Shown here one piece after another: positions 1 through 8,211 of a stretch of DNA of 64,000 bases. The stretch covers positions 124,001 through 188,000 of the forward strand of contig CAWFYV010000007.1 in assembly GCA_963820185.1 (NCBI GenBank), in the 5' to 3' direction. A model generated the notes under the pieces. The model worked only from the letters and a program-made list of their open reading frames with translations. It had not been told where the DNA came from and searched no databases. Every line of letters begins with the position of its first letter. Position 1 is the stretch's first letter. This DNA comes from Aquilonibacter sp963820185 (GTDB lineage Bacteria; Vulcanimicrobiota; Vulcanimicrobiia; Vulcanimicrobiales; Vulcanimicrobiaceae). The position numbers and the translations under genes are program-made.

Positions 1-1281
1 CGGTGACGACGAAGGCAACGGCGTTACGCGCGCGCCCTCCGTAACGGGAGGCATCTTTGCTGCAACGATGACGTCACCGGGCGCAAGCCCGGAGAGCACT
101 TGCGTCGTGCTGTCGCCGGCGCGCCCGATCGTGATCGTGCGCTTCTTTGCGATGCCGCCCGTGACGACGTAAACGAACGAGGTCTTTCCGGTCTTGTTGA
201 TTGCATCGTTGGGGACGACGATCGAGTGCGGGATATTGCTTGTCAAGATGTCGACGTCGGCGCTCATGCCGTCCTTGAGGAACGAGGGCGACTGATCGAG
301 GGCAATCGTCGTGAGCACTTGCATTGCCGTGCTCGACGCGTCGGTAGACTTCTGCGCAACGGGCTCAATGCGCGCGACGTGACCGGGAATCACGTGTCCG
401 GGAAAATCTTGTCCCGTGATGTTTGCTGCCTGCCCGACGTGCACGTTGATGATGTCTTGCTCGTCGACTTGGGCCCTGACGACGAATTTATTGTCGCCTG
501 CGATCGTGAACAGCCCCTCCCCGGCCGTGACGACATCGCCTTGCTGCATCGAGCGCAGCGGATTGCTCGTTTCCGCTGCGACCGTCTGCACGGTGCCGGT
601 CATCGGCGCGACGATACGCGTGAACGCGACTTGCCGCTGATTCTGGGCGTTGAGAATTTTGCTCTTTTCAGCGTTGGCTTGGGCGGCTTGAACGCTATCC
701 ATGCCGTAGCCCGAGACCGCGCCGAGCTTGAGCTGCTGCACGGCTTGATCGTATGCGACCTGCGCCTGCTCGAGCTTGGCCTTGTCGGCGTCCACTTGAC
801 TGCGCGCGATGGCTTTTTGATCGAGAAGAGCGGCATCCGCAACATACACGCGCCGCGCTTCGTCGAGGGCGCTCTTCGACGTGTCGACCTGGGCCTGGTA
901 TTGGACGCGTTGGTTCTGCTCCTGAATGCGCGCGGTCGAGACGTTCGCCACTGCGTTGTTGTAATCGGCTTGCGAACCGGAGGCATTGTAATCGAGCGTC
1001 GGGTTCTCGATCGTCGCAAGGAGCTGTCCCGCGTTGACATGACTACCCGGCTTCACGTAGATCTGACCGACGTTCCCGGCAACGAGCGATGGAACCGTCA
1101 CCGTGTTCGCATTCAGGACGACGCCGTTCTCCGGCAGCTTCACCGAGAACGTCGAGTAGCTCACCTTCTGCAGCTTGACTGGCGTCGCGGAGCTGTCGCC
1201 GCGCTTGCTCGCGAACACGGCGCCGACGATCACAATCAGCAGTGCGACGACGATTATGATAATGTTACGGGTGCGTTTCAT
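1..1281 (-). CDS. HlyD/RND-type periplasmic adaptor subunit, 3' end outside window
   Basis: This is a membrane-fusion (adaptor) protein that links an inner-membrane pump to an outer-membrane channel. The reading frame runs from the ATG at 1281 to the window edge without a stop (427 codons), so the C-terminus is missing. An N-terminal membrane anchor (about residues 7-24, rich in I, V and L) is followed by a biotinyl-lipoyl/barrel segment near residues 66-95 (VKPGSHVNAGQLLATIENP), a long Gln/Ala-rich helical hairpin (about 95-215), and a return strand with TRIVAPMTGTVQ. The order matches efflux adaptors of the HlyD/AcrA class. It starts 11 bp after the stop of the upstream TolC-family gene, so the two are cotranscribed. 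The inner-membrane pump is presumably encoded to the left of the window. The transported substrate cannot be inferred. Confidence 0.9.
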   Translation of the reverse strand, partial: MKRTRNIIIIVVALLIVIVGAVFASKRGDSSATPVKLQKVSYSTFSVKLPENGVVLNANTVTVPSLVAGNVGQIYVKPGSHVNAGQLLATIENPTLDYNASGSQADYNNAVANVSTARIQEQNQRVQYQAQVDTSKSALDEARRVYVADAALLDQKAIARSQVDADKAKLEQAQVAYDQAVQQLKLGAVSGYGMDSVQAAQANAEKSKILNAQNQRQVAFTRIVAPMTGTVQTVAAETSNPLRSMQQGDVVTAGEGLFTIAGDNKFVVRAQVDEQDIINVHVGQAANITGQDFPGHVIPGHVARIEPVAQKSTDASSTAMQVLTTIALDQSPSFLKDGMSADVDILTSNIPHSIVVPNDAINKTGKTSFVYVVTGGIAKKRTITIGRAGDSTTQVLSGLAPGDVIVAAKMPPVTEGARVTPLPSSSP

Positions 1282-1292
1282 GCGCTTCCTTA

Positions 1293-2666
1293 TTACAGAT
1301 CCGCCACGGCACTTTGCGCCGTGTAGGTGCCGAGTGAGACGCGAAGTTTAACGATCGACTCCACGTAGGAGACGCGCGCAGCAACGAAATCGGATTGGGC
1401 AGTGACCGATTGTTGCTGCGCAAGGATGACGTCGGAGAGGGCGATGAGGCCCCGCTGATACTGGAGCTGCGCGACACGCGCGGACTCGGCCCCGAGTTGC
1501 GACTCTTCCTGCGCAAAGCTCAGCTGTGAAAGCGCGGTCTGGGCCCCGCGATAATTTTGGCGAATGTCGATCTGCACTTGGGTGCGCGCAGCGTCGAGCG
1601 CCCGCTGCGCCGACGTGAGCTGCGCGTCGTCGTTAACGCGCTCGGCGCGACGCTGCCCCCAATCAACGAACGGCAGCGAGAACGTGGAGGTGGCATTGAT
1701 CTGCCAAAACCCGGGCGAACCGCGGGGAACCGTGATCGGCGTTCCGTCGGGATTGGTGCCGATGATCTGGCCGGCGCTAGTTGGCGAGAACTGGTTACCA
1801 AATGACCCATTGAGCGCCACCTGCGGGAAGAGCTCGCGATCCCAGCCCTTGCGCGTGTACTGCGCCGCGGAGACGCCCTCGCGCGCAGCAATAACGTCGG
1901 GCCGCGCATTGAGCGCAATATCTTCGAGGGTATCAACCGGCTGGGCAGGCAATTTCGGTTGCGAGATCGCTTTGGGAAAGACGAACTGCTGGTCGAGCGA
2001 GGCGCCAATCGTTTGCGCGAGATCTTCCCGTGAATTATCGACGTCGGCGCGCGCGCCGACAAGCGTCGATGCACTCTTGGCTTGTTGGACTTGCGCGCGG
2101 AGTACGTCAACGCCGGCTGCTACGCCGGCGTGTTCTTTGGCCTTGGCGGCATCGACCAAGACGCCTTGGTAGTGCAGATCCGAGGCATCAACCTGGACGA
2201 GTGCCTCTTTCTGCACGACGGAATAATAGGCGTTGGTGACGGTGCTGGCGATTTGGTTCTCAGTATTCGTCAACGTGTCGTTGGCTTGAGCCGCATAAGC
2301 GCGCGCCGACGCCAGCTGCAACAGGGAAAAGCCGCCGGCGTCGATCGTCCAGTTAGCGCCAACCTGTGCCGTGTTTTGGCTTAAGACGCTCAGCTGCTGC
2401 TGGCCGATCACGGCGTAGGCGCCCTCGTAGTTTGCGTTCTTCTGCGTGTAGTTTTGCAGCGAGCCGTTCACGGTGGGATATGCGGTGCCGCGCGCGATCG
2501 CGAGTGAATGTTCGGCAGACTGCGCAGCGGCATACTGCTGCGCCACGGTCGGATTATGATTGAGCGCGAACGATATCGCGTCTTGCAGCGTCATCGGCGC
2601 CGCCGAAGCGGCCGCCGGAAAAAGTCCGGCAGCCGCTATGGTGATGATCGGAAGTAGACGATTCAT
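1293..2666 (-). CDS. TolC family outer-membrane efflux protein
   Basis: This 457-residue protein is the outer-membrane channel of a tripartite export system. It has an N-terminal signal peptide (MNRLLPIITIAAAGLFPAAA, cleavage probably after an AxA near residue 22). Two outer-membrane-efflux repeats of long alpha-helical hairpins follow, the usual TolC/OEP layout; the LTLQDAI-like opening is seen as MTLQDAISFALNHNP. The start at 2666 is chosen because it gives a proper signal peptide and has a GAGG just upstream; longer in-frame extensions run into the preceding gene. Spacing is 11 bp to the Yip1 gene upstream and 11 bp to the adaptor downstream, giving a three-gene unit. A diderm envelope follows directly from this gene. 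Confidence 0.92.
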   Translation of the reverse strand: MNRLLPIITIAAAGLFPAAASAAPMTLQDAISFALNHNPTVAQQYAAAQSAEHSLAIARGTAYPTVNGSLQNYTQKNANYEGAYAVIGQQQLSVLSQNTAQVGANWTIDAGGFSLLQLASARAYAAQANDTLTNTENQIASTVTNAYYSVVQKEALVQVDASDLHYQGVLVDAAKAKEHAGVAAGVDVLRAQVQQAKSASTLVGARADVDNSREDLAQTIGASLDQQFVFPKAISQPKLPAQPVDTLEDIALNARPDVIAAREGVSAAQYTRKGWDRELFPQVALNGSFGNQFSPTSAGQIIGTNPDGTPITVPRGSPGFWQINATSTFSLPFVDWGQRRAERVNDDAQLTSAQRALDAARTQVQIDIRQNYRGAQTALSQLSFAQEESQLGAESARVAQLQYQRGLIALSDVILAQQQSVTAQSDFVAARVSYVESIVKLRVSLGTYTAQSAVADL

Positions 2667-2677
2667 GGGCCTCAAGG

Positions 2678-3391
2678 TTAACGAGCGAAGGATGCCGCGA
2701 TAAGTCCCGGCAGCACAAGGGTAAGGATTCCGCCGAGCCACGCCGGCACACGCGGAACGCGCCCGACGATGGAAAGTGCGGCGATACCCAAGCCCATCGC
2801 CCAAATCGAAAACGGCGTAAAGACGGAGAGAAACGCGTGCAGCTTGCCGGTGCCAGGAATGAGCGCGCCGAGGTTCGGCATCGCTTCCTGCACGGATTGT
2901 GTCGTATTAAAGCTATCGGGTCCGCGTATGAGGACAATCACCGCGAGCACGAGCGCACCTAGGCCGGCAATGACGGCAATATTGCACTGGGCCGCCCAAT
3001 ACTTCCCGAAAGTTCCGTCGCCACGTCCGATCGCATTGAAGATCACCATCACGATCGTGCCGATCAATACGGCGATGATCACAAAGATCGGCGTGAACAT
3101 CCATACGAACGAAGCGATCTTTTGGGCGAAGGCGAGTCCGGCTTGTTGCTGCTCGGCGGTTTCGCCGGCGAGCGCGGGTGTTTTCGCAACCGTGTTTGGC
3201 CAGTCGGTAGTGACGGCGTGAATCCCAGCGGCCGTCGTGAAGTACGAGGAAACCAGCACGAGCACGAGCGCGATCAGCAGCGCCCAGCCCCAGGTGGGCG
3301 CGACGCGGATCGATTCAAATGCCTCTTTAGGCGCGACGACCGTGTCCACGACGGTCTTGAGTCCGTTGGCCTTCGGGGTGTCGACAGCCAT
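2678..3391 (-). CDS. Yip1-like integral membrane protein
   Basis: This 237-residue polytopic membrane protein has the YIP1-domain layout: a soluble N-terminus containing a TVVDTVVAPKEAFESIR segment typical of bacterial Yip1 proteins, then about five hydrophobic helices (near residues 35-60, 95-125, 135-160, 185-210 and 215-237). The ATG at 3391 is preceded by GAGGGA at good spacing; a longer in-frame start lacks this. It is the first gene of the minus-strand unit with tolC and the adaptor. Bacterial Yip1 proteins have no firm function. The linkage suggests an accessory role in envelope transport, which is inference only. Confidence 0.75.
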   Translation of the reverse strand: MAVDTPKANGLKTVVDTVVAPKEAFESIRVAPTWGWALLIALVLVLVSSYFTTAAGIHAVTTDWPNTVAKTPALAGETAEQQQAGLAFAQKIASFVWMFTPIFVIIAVLIGTIVMVIFNAIGRGDGTFGKYWAAQCNIAVIAGLGALVLAVIVLIRGPDSFNTTQSVQEAMPNLGALIPGTGKLHAFLSVFTPFSIWAMGLGIAALSIVGRVPRVPAWLGGILTLVLPGLIAASFAR

Positions 3392-3423
3392 AAGTCCCTC
3401 TCTCCGATGAGCGGTGTTGTCGG

Positions 3424-3759
3424 CTACCAGCACGTGCTAGCGCCGGGCGCGTGAAAATGTTTCAGCTGCGCATCGTTTGGGCCTTGTGTTAGGACTTCCG
3501 CATCATCGGGGAGGGCGAGTAATTGATCGATGGTCATGCGGTGCACCACTGCGCCAGCGGCGAGGGCGAGCCGGGCGCGCCGCGCTTCGAGCACGCGGAG
3601 CTGGAGCGTTGCGCGGATGTGGCGTAAGGCGCGCGGTGCGTAGGGTGCCGCGTGCGTGGGCGGGCACGTGGGGACGGCTGTGGGTGACGGCGCTGCTCCG
3701 AGCGCAATACCAAAGGTAAGCGAGGTCACTAGGACCCGGGCGAGGTATCGATTGAGCAT
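3424..3759 (-). CDS. small exported hypothetical protein
   Basis: A possible 111-residue protein with an N-terminal hydrophobic segment (LARVLVTSLTFGIALGAAPS) that resembles a signal peptide, followed by a Pro/Ala/Arg-rich middle and a histidine- and cysteine-containing tail. The ATG at 3759 has GGGG just upstream. It sits between the Yip1 gene on the same strand and divergently oriented RNase J. I recognise no family. The biased, Arg/Ala-rich composition leaves open that this is a chance frame in GC-rich DNA. Confidence 0.4.
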   Translation of the reverse strand: MLNRYLARVLVTSLTFGIALGAAPSPTAVPTCPPTHAAPYAPRALRHIRATLQLRVLEARRARLALAAGAVVHRMTIDQLLALPDDAEVLTQGPNDAQLKHFHAPGASTCW

Positions 3760-3804
3760 GAACCCCAATCACGCGCGCGCCTGCGTGCGGAAAGTCCGAG
3801 CATT

Positions 3805-5502
3805 TTGAATCCCGACACCCTGATCGTCCCTGCCCCTCCCAGCGACCCCTATGTCCGCATCGTTCCACTCGGTGGCTGCGGCGAAATCGGACGGAACATG
3901 ACCGTCATCGAGACCAACGATGATTTGGTCGTGGTCGATTGCGGCCTGATGTTTCCCGACGAAGAGATGTTCGGTGTCGACATCGTCATCAGCGATTTCA
4001 GCTACGTTCGTGAGCGTGCGCACAAGTTGCGCGCGGTGCTCGTGACGCACGGACACGAAGATCATATCGGCGGCATTCCGTATTTCATCAAAGAGTTTCC
4101 GCAGACACCGATCGTCGGCACCGCGCTCACCATTGCGCTCATCAAGGCGAAATCGCGCGAGCATAAGTTCGGAGATTCCGTGGATTTCGTCGTGGTGGAA
4201 CCGGGTGACCGCGTCGGGTACGGAGCGATCGAGACCGAATTCATCCACATCAACCATTCGGTCTCCGGCGCCTGCTCGCTCGCATTACGCACGCCGGTCG
4301 GCACGATCTTTCACACCGGCGACTTCAAGTTCGACCAGACACCGATAGACGGGCGGCCGGCCGATTTCGCGCGTATCGCGCGCATCGGCGAAGAAGGCGT
4401 GCTCTGCATGCTCTCGGATTCGACCAATGCCGAACGCCCGGGACACACGCTTTCCGAGCGCATCGTGGGTGAGGCATTCACCGCAATCTTCCAGCGAGCC
4501 AAGGGACGCATCGTCATCGCTTCGTTTGCTTCCAACGTGCCGCGCGTGCAGCAAGCGATCGACCACGCCGTGCGCTTCGGCCGTAAGATCGCGTTTTTGG
4601 GCCGCTCGATGCAGAACGTCGTGCACTTCTCGAGCGAGCTCGGCTATCTGCGGATCCCTCCGGAAGCCCGGATCAAGATCGAGGATGTCGATAGCTATCC
4701 ACCCGAACAGATCGTCGTGATGACGACCGGCTCGCAGGGCGAGCCGATGAGCGGCCTGGCTCGCATGTCGGTGCGCGATCACAAACTCTTTCGCGTCGTG
4801 CCGGGTGACACGATCGTTATTAGCGCCACGCCGATTCCGGGCAACGAGAAGAGCGTCTACAAGACGATCAACAACCTCTACAAGCTCGGCGCGACGGTCA
4901 TTCACGGCACCGATGGCCGCGCGCACGTCTCGGGCCACGGCTCGCAAGAAGAACTCTTGTTGATGCTCAACCTCGTGCGTCCGGAATTCTTTATGCCGGT
5001 ACATGGCGAGTACCGTATGCTCGTGCAACACGGACGCCTTGCCGTGCAAACCGGCGTCGAGTCAGAGAATGTCTTCATCGCCGAAGACGGCGACGTGCTC
5101 GAATTCACGCGCGAGTACGCCGACAAGATCGGGAAGACGTACGGCGGCAACGTGCTCGTCGACGGCTCGGGCATCGGCGACGTGGGCGAGGCCGTGTTGC
5201 GCGACCGCAAGGCGCTCTCCAACGACGGCATCGTTATCGTGGTCATTGCCATCGATGCCGAAGAAGCGCGCATCATCGGCGAGCCCGACTTGATCTCGCG
5301 CGGCGTGTTCTATCTGCCCGAGTCGGACGGCGTGCTCGACGAACTGCGCGGCGAGCTGCGTAACGCGATCGCCGAAGTCTCGGTCGACGCGATTCGCGAC
5401 GTGAACACGGTCAAGGAGCATATCCGTAGCACGCTCTCACGCGCGATCCATCAGCGTACGAAACGTCGCCCGGTCATCATCCCCGTTGTAATGGAAGTGT
5501 AG
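3805..5502 (+). CDS. rnj: ribonuclease J
   Basis: RNase J is a cytoplasmic metallo-beta-lactamase/beta-CASP ribonuclease with 5'-to-3' exo- and endonuclease activity in mRNA turnover and RNA maturation. The 565 residues show the PLGGCGEIGRN start of the family, the metal motif THGHEDHIGG (residues 81-90), the HTGDFKFD motif, the beta-CASP helicase-like segment with MTTGSQGEPMSGLARM, and VHGEYRML near residue 398. Length is normal for the family. The only sensible start is TTG at 3805, with GGAAAG upstream. A DMT transporter gene begins directly after its stop and in the same frame (see findings). Confidence 0.95.
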   Translation: MNPDTLIVPAPPSDPYVRIVPLGGCGEIGRNMTVIETNDDLVVVDCGLMFPDEEMFGVDIVISDFSYVRERAHKLRAVLVTHGHEDHIGGIPYFIKEFPQTPIVGTALTIALIKAKSREHKFGDSVDFVVVEPGDRVGYGAIETEFIHINHSVSGACSLALRTPVGTIFHTGDFKFDQTPIDGRPADFARIARIGEEGVLCMLSDSTNAERPGHTLSERIVGEAFTAIFQRAKGRIVIASFASNVPRVQQAIDHAVRFGRKIAFLGRSMQNVVHFSSELGYLRIPPEARIKIEDVDSYPPEQIVVMTTGSQGEPMSGLARMSVRDHKLFRVVPGDTIVISATPIPGNEKSVYKTINNLYKLGATVIHGTDGRAHVSGHGSQEELLLMLNLVRPEFFMPVHGEYRMLVQHGRLAVQTGVESENVFIAEDGDVLEFTREYADKIGKTYGGNVLVDGSGIGDVGEAVLRDRKALSNDGIVIVVIAIDAEEARIIGEPDLISRGVFYLPESDGVLDELRGELRNAIAEVSVDAIRDVNTVKEHIRSTLSRAIHQRTKRRPVIIPVVMEV

Positions 5503-5505
5503 TCC

Positions 5506-6348
5506 ATCGGCGTCGCGCTGAGCCTCGTTGCCGCGATCGCCTACGGCGCGGCCGATTTTTGCGGTGGACTCGCCACGCGGCGCGCCAGCATGTTTGCGGT
5601 TGCGGTGCTTTCGCAAGCTGTTGGGTTTGCGCTGTTGCTTGCCGTGTTGCCGTTCACGCCAGGGCGAACGGTCCCAAGTGATTACCTATTCGGTGCGCTG
5701 GCCGGCATTGGTGGCGCGCTTGGTGTGGCGCTGCTCTATCATGCGCTTTCGATCGGTAAGATGGGGATCGTCTCACCGATCACAGCGGTACTGGCAGCGG
5801 CGATTCCGCTCATCTATGGAACGGTGCGCGGCGACCGGCTCGTGCCTACACAAGTAATTGGCCTAGTTGTTGCACTCATCGCGATTGCCATGATCTCGCT
5901 TTCGTTCGAGGATTCGGGCAAACGTGAGATTGCGACAGAGGGCGTGCGCGAAGCGATCCTCGCTGGATTCGGATTTGGCGCATTTCTCATCTTGCTCTCG
6001 AATACACATCCTGCGGCAGGTTTGCACAACCTCGTCGCTGCCCGTCTTGCATCGATCGCGCTTTTGCTCGCGGTCACGCTTTCAACGCGTACGAGTCTCG
6101 CCGCCCCTCGCGCGGATTGGCCGCTGATCGTCGTCTGCGGTCTACTCGATATGACCGCGAACGCGCTTTATGTGCTGGCGACATTTTACGGAAGTCTCGC
6201 GATCGCTGCCGTACTCACTGGACTCTATCCGGCGAGCACGGTCTTTCTTGCCCGTGTCGTCCTTGGCGAGCGGCTCTCGCGCATACAAAAAGCCGGCGTC
6301 GCTGTCGCGCTCGCCGGCGTTGTGCTGATTTCGCTTCGCTACTTTTAG
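5506..6348 (+). CDS. EamA/DMT-family transporter, start codon uncertain
   Basis: A ten-helix drug/metabolite transporter superfamily protein made of two EamA repeats; the substrate is unknown. Conserved DMT sequence includes IAYGAADFCGGLATRRAS at the N-terminus and a second-repeat end reading ALTGLYPASTVFLARVVLGERL. The family N-terminus is coded from about 5506, immediately after the RNase J stop and in the same frame. The first ATG is at 5590, which would delete the first helix. Upstream of 5590 the only start-like codons are ATC at 5506 (GGAAG 8 nt before it) and CTG at 5518. I give the ATC position as the start on homology grounds. Its stop overlaps the convergent PilZ gene by 4 bp. Confidence 0.82.
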   Translation: MGVALSLVAAIAYGAADFCGGLATRRASMFAVAVLSQAVGFALLLAVLPFTPGRTVPSDYLFGALAGIGGALGVALLYHALSIGKMGIVSPITAVLAAAIPLIYGTVRGDRLVPTQVIGLVVALIAIAMISLSFEDSGKREIATEGVREAILAGFGFGAFLILLSNTHPAAGLHNLVAARLASIALLLAVTLSTRTSLAAPRADWPLIVVCGLLDMTANALYVLATFYGSLAIAAVLTGLYPASTVFLARVVLGERLSRIQKAGVAVALAGVVLISLRYF

Positions 6349-7226
6349 CTGGCGCGGATCTTCGAGAGTTGGATCGCGTGCGTGTAGCGCGCGATTTCTT
6401 CGCGCTGGTACCCGTCGATCTCGATGAAGGCGACACCGTAACATTCGCGTTCGCGCACGGGCTGGAAGCGCGTCACTACGCGTCCGCGCAGCGCCATCTC
6501 TTCAAACGGGCGGCGCATATCGGCGCGGCCGGTGCGGCGCGGCACCGCTTGCGTCAGGTCGAGCACGGCGGTTTCTTCCGGGTAGATGTCGAGCACGCTC
6601 GAGGGCAGCGTTACGCGCAGATCCAGCATCGTGCCGATGGCGACAAGCTCCTCGCAGCTCATGCGCACGCCGGTAGCCGAGATGTCGGCGATCTTGCCTT
6701 CGCTCCAGCGCTCGCTTTCGCTGCGGAATTTCGCCGAGAAGGCGGTCAGTGCGCGATAGCTTCCGCGGCGATCGCGATCCGTCGTGGGCAATTCGTCGAG
6801 CGACTTTTGAATCGATCGTGACGCTGCGGCGCGACGCTCGATCTCGCGCACCCCGCGCACGAGCGCATCGATCTGGGCTTCAGGCATCGAGTCGAACGAG
6901 AGGTGATATTCGAAACGCGCGCCTGATGCGGCGTTGCGCCGGCCTTCGACGCGTCCACCGACGGCGATCGGGGCACTGTTGGCAAGGCTGATATCGAACT
7001 CGACTTCGGTGCCGCGTTCCATCAGCACCAGTGAACGTACCCGCGCACCGTGTGCGTTGATGTCCATGAGGGTTCCATAGACGGGTGCCGGGAGACGGCG
7101 CACGCTCATCACAACCGGCATCTCGAGCGAAACAGCCGCTGCGCGCGTCGTCAGCGTTGTAACCGGCATTATGATTCGCGCAGGTTGCGCCGATGCGGCG
7201 GTGGTCTTCTTAGGAATCCAGCTCAT
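6345..7226 (-). CDS. tandem PilZ-domain protein (paralogue 1)
   Basis: A 293-residue soluble protein with two PilZ-like beta-barrel units. The N-terminal unit (about residues 25-130) carries DINAHGARVR. The C-terminal unit (about 150-290) carries the fuller c-di-GMP signature, RRGSYR followed by DISATGVRM. PilZ domains bind cyclic di-GMP and alter motility, biofilm or secretion outputs; no effector domain is attached. The ATG at 7226 follows GGAAAGGG; upstream extension would run into the next gene. It lies 25 bp behind a paralogue of the same architecture and shares its C-terminal motif, ending in QLxKxRxx. Confidence 0.82.
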   Translation of the reverse strand: MSWIPKKTTAASAQPARIIMPVTTLTTRAAAVSLEMPVVMSVRRLPAPVYGTLMDINAHGARVRSLVLMERGTEVEFDISLANSAPIAVGGRVEGRRNAASGARFEYHLSFDSMPEAQIDALVRGVREIERRAAASRSIQKSLDELPTTDRDRRGSYRALTAFSAKFRSESERWSEGKIADISATGVRMSCEELVAIGTMLDLRVTLPSSVLDIYPEETAVLDLTQAVPRRTGRADMRRPFEEMALRGRVVTRFQPVRERECYGVAFIEIDGYQREEIARYTHAIQLSKIRAS

Positions 7227-7251
7227 GGTGGGTAGCCCTTTCCTTGGTAGT

Positions 7252-8115
7252 CTATTCGGACCGAAGTTTTGCGAGTTGGACCGCGTGCGTAAAGCGCGCA
7301 ACCTCTTCGCGTTGGTAGCCATCGATATCGGTGAACTGAACCCCATAGACTTCCCGGTCGCGGTTAGGGGCAAAGCGTGAAACGAGCCGACCGTGGACGA
7401 TCATCTCTTCGAACGAGCGGCGATTGTCAGGAATCCGGATGCGGCGCGGCCCGAAGGGCGTGATCTCGGTACGATCTTCGGCGGCAGGATAGACCCAAAG
7501 AACGCTGTTTGGAAGCGTGAAGCGCAATTCGACCAGCGTCCCGTTCTCGAGTTTCTCGGGCGTGATCAGACGCAGACCGCCGGTGGAAACATCGTTGGCC
7601 TCGGCCGTCAGGGCGGGCCGGCCCGGAATGCGGAAGCGCACCGGAAATCCTACCATTGTGCGGACGCTGCCTCGGCGTTGCTTTGCGCTGGCTGCAGCGG
7701 GAGTCGTGCCGACGGTGGAGGGGCGAGCATCGGCGCGGGCCGCCGCCTCGCGACGCTGCATCTCCTGAATCTCTTTGTTGAGGACGGCCTTCTCGGAGTT
7801 GGTCAGCTTGAAGGTGATGCCGTACTCGTAGCCGCCTCCGGAGGGCGGGGTTGCGCGCGAGACGACCTTGCCGCGCAGTCGGATCTCCCCATGCCCAGGC
7901 CGCTTGAGCGCGAAGCCCACGTCGCGGTCGCGGTCGATCAAAATCAGGGAGCGGATGCGGCACCCGGTCTCAGAAATGTTGACCAGGGTTCCATAAACGG
8001 GCGCCGGCAGGCCGTCGATCTCGACCGCGATCGGAAGTTCGATCGATTGCCGGTAGGTACGACGTTGATTGCCCCGTTCAATACTCTGAACGGGACGGCC
8101 CTGAGCCAGAATCAT
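7252..8115 (-). CDS. tandem PilZ-domain protein (paralogue 2)
   Basis: A 287-residue paralogue of the downstream gene with the same two-barrel plan. The first unit contains LVNISETGCRIRS and the second contains RRGSVRTMVGF followed by DVSTGGLRL, matching the PilZ RxxxR and D/NxSxxG consensus with RGSVR in place of RGSYR. A charged helical linker (QEMQRREAAARADARP) joins the units. Both paralogues end in DGYQREE(V/I)AR(F/Y)THA. The start at 8115 is tentative because AAAGG is too close to the ATG; an in-frame ATG at 8175 would add 20 residues. The pair probably arose by local duplication, and a role as c-di-GMP-responsive adaptors is inference. Confidence 0.8.
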   Translation of the reverse strand: MILAQGRPVQSIERGNQRRTYRQSIELPIAVEIDGLPAPVYGTLVNISETGCRIRSLILIDRDRDVGFALKRPGHGEIRLRGKVVSRATPPSGGGYEYGITFKLTNSEKAVLNKEIQEMQRREAAARADARPSTVGTTPAAASAKQRRGSVRTMVGFPVRFRIPGRPALTAEANDVSTGGLRLITPEKLENGTLVELRFTLPNSVLWVYPAAEDRTEITPFGPRRIRIPDNRRSFEEMIVHGRLVSRFAPNRDREVYGVQFTDIDGYQREEVARFTHAVQLAKLRSE

Positions 8116-8211
8116 CCTTTTGATAAAATCGGTCCCCCGTGGCTGCCTGCTTAACCAAAGAGTCGCGCACCACATATCCGAGGTCCCGGTTTGTGCGAAA
8201 CTTTACACTCG

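Noticed and set aside
100..1326. Long plus-strand open frame
   Set aside because: It is an antisense shadow of the HlyD and TolC genes; the minus strand shows the recognisable protein families.
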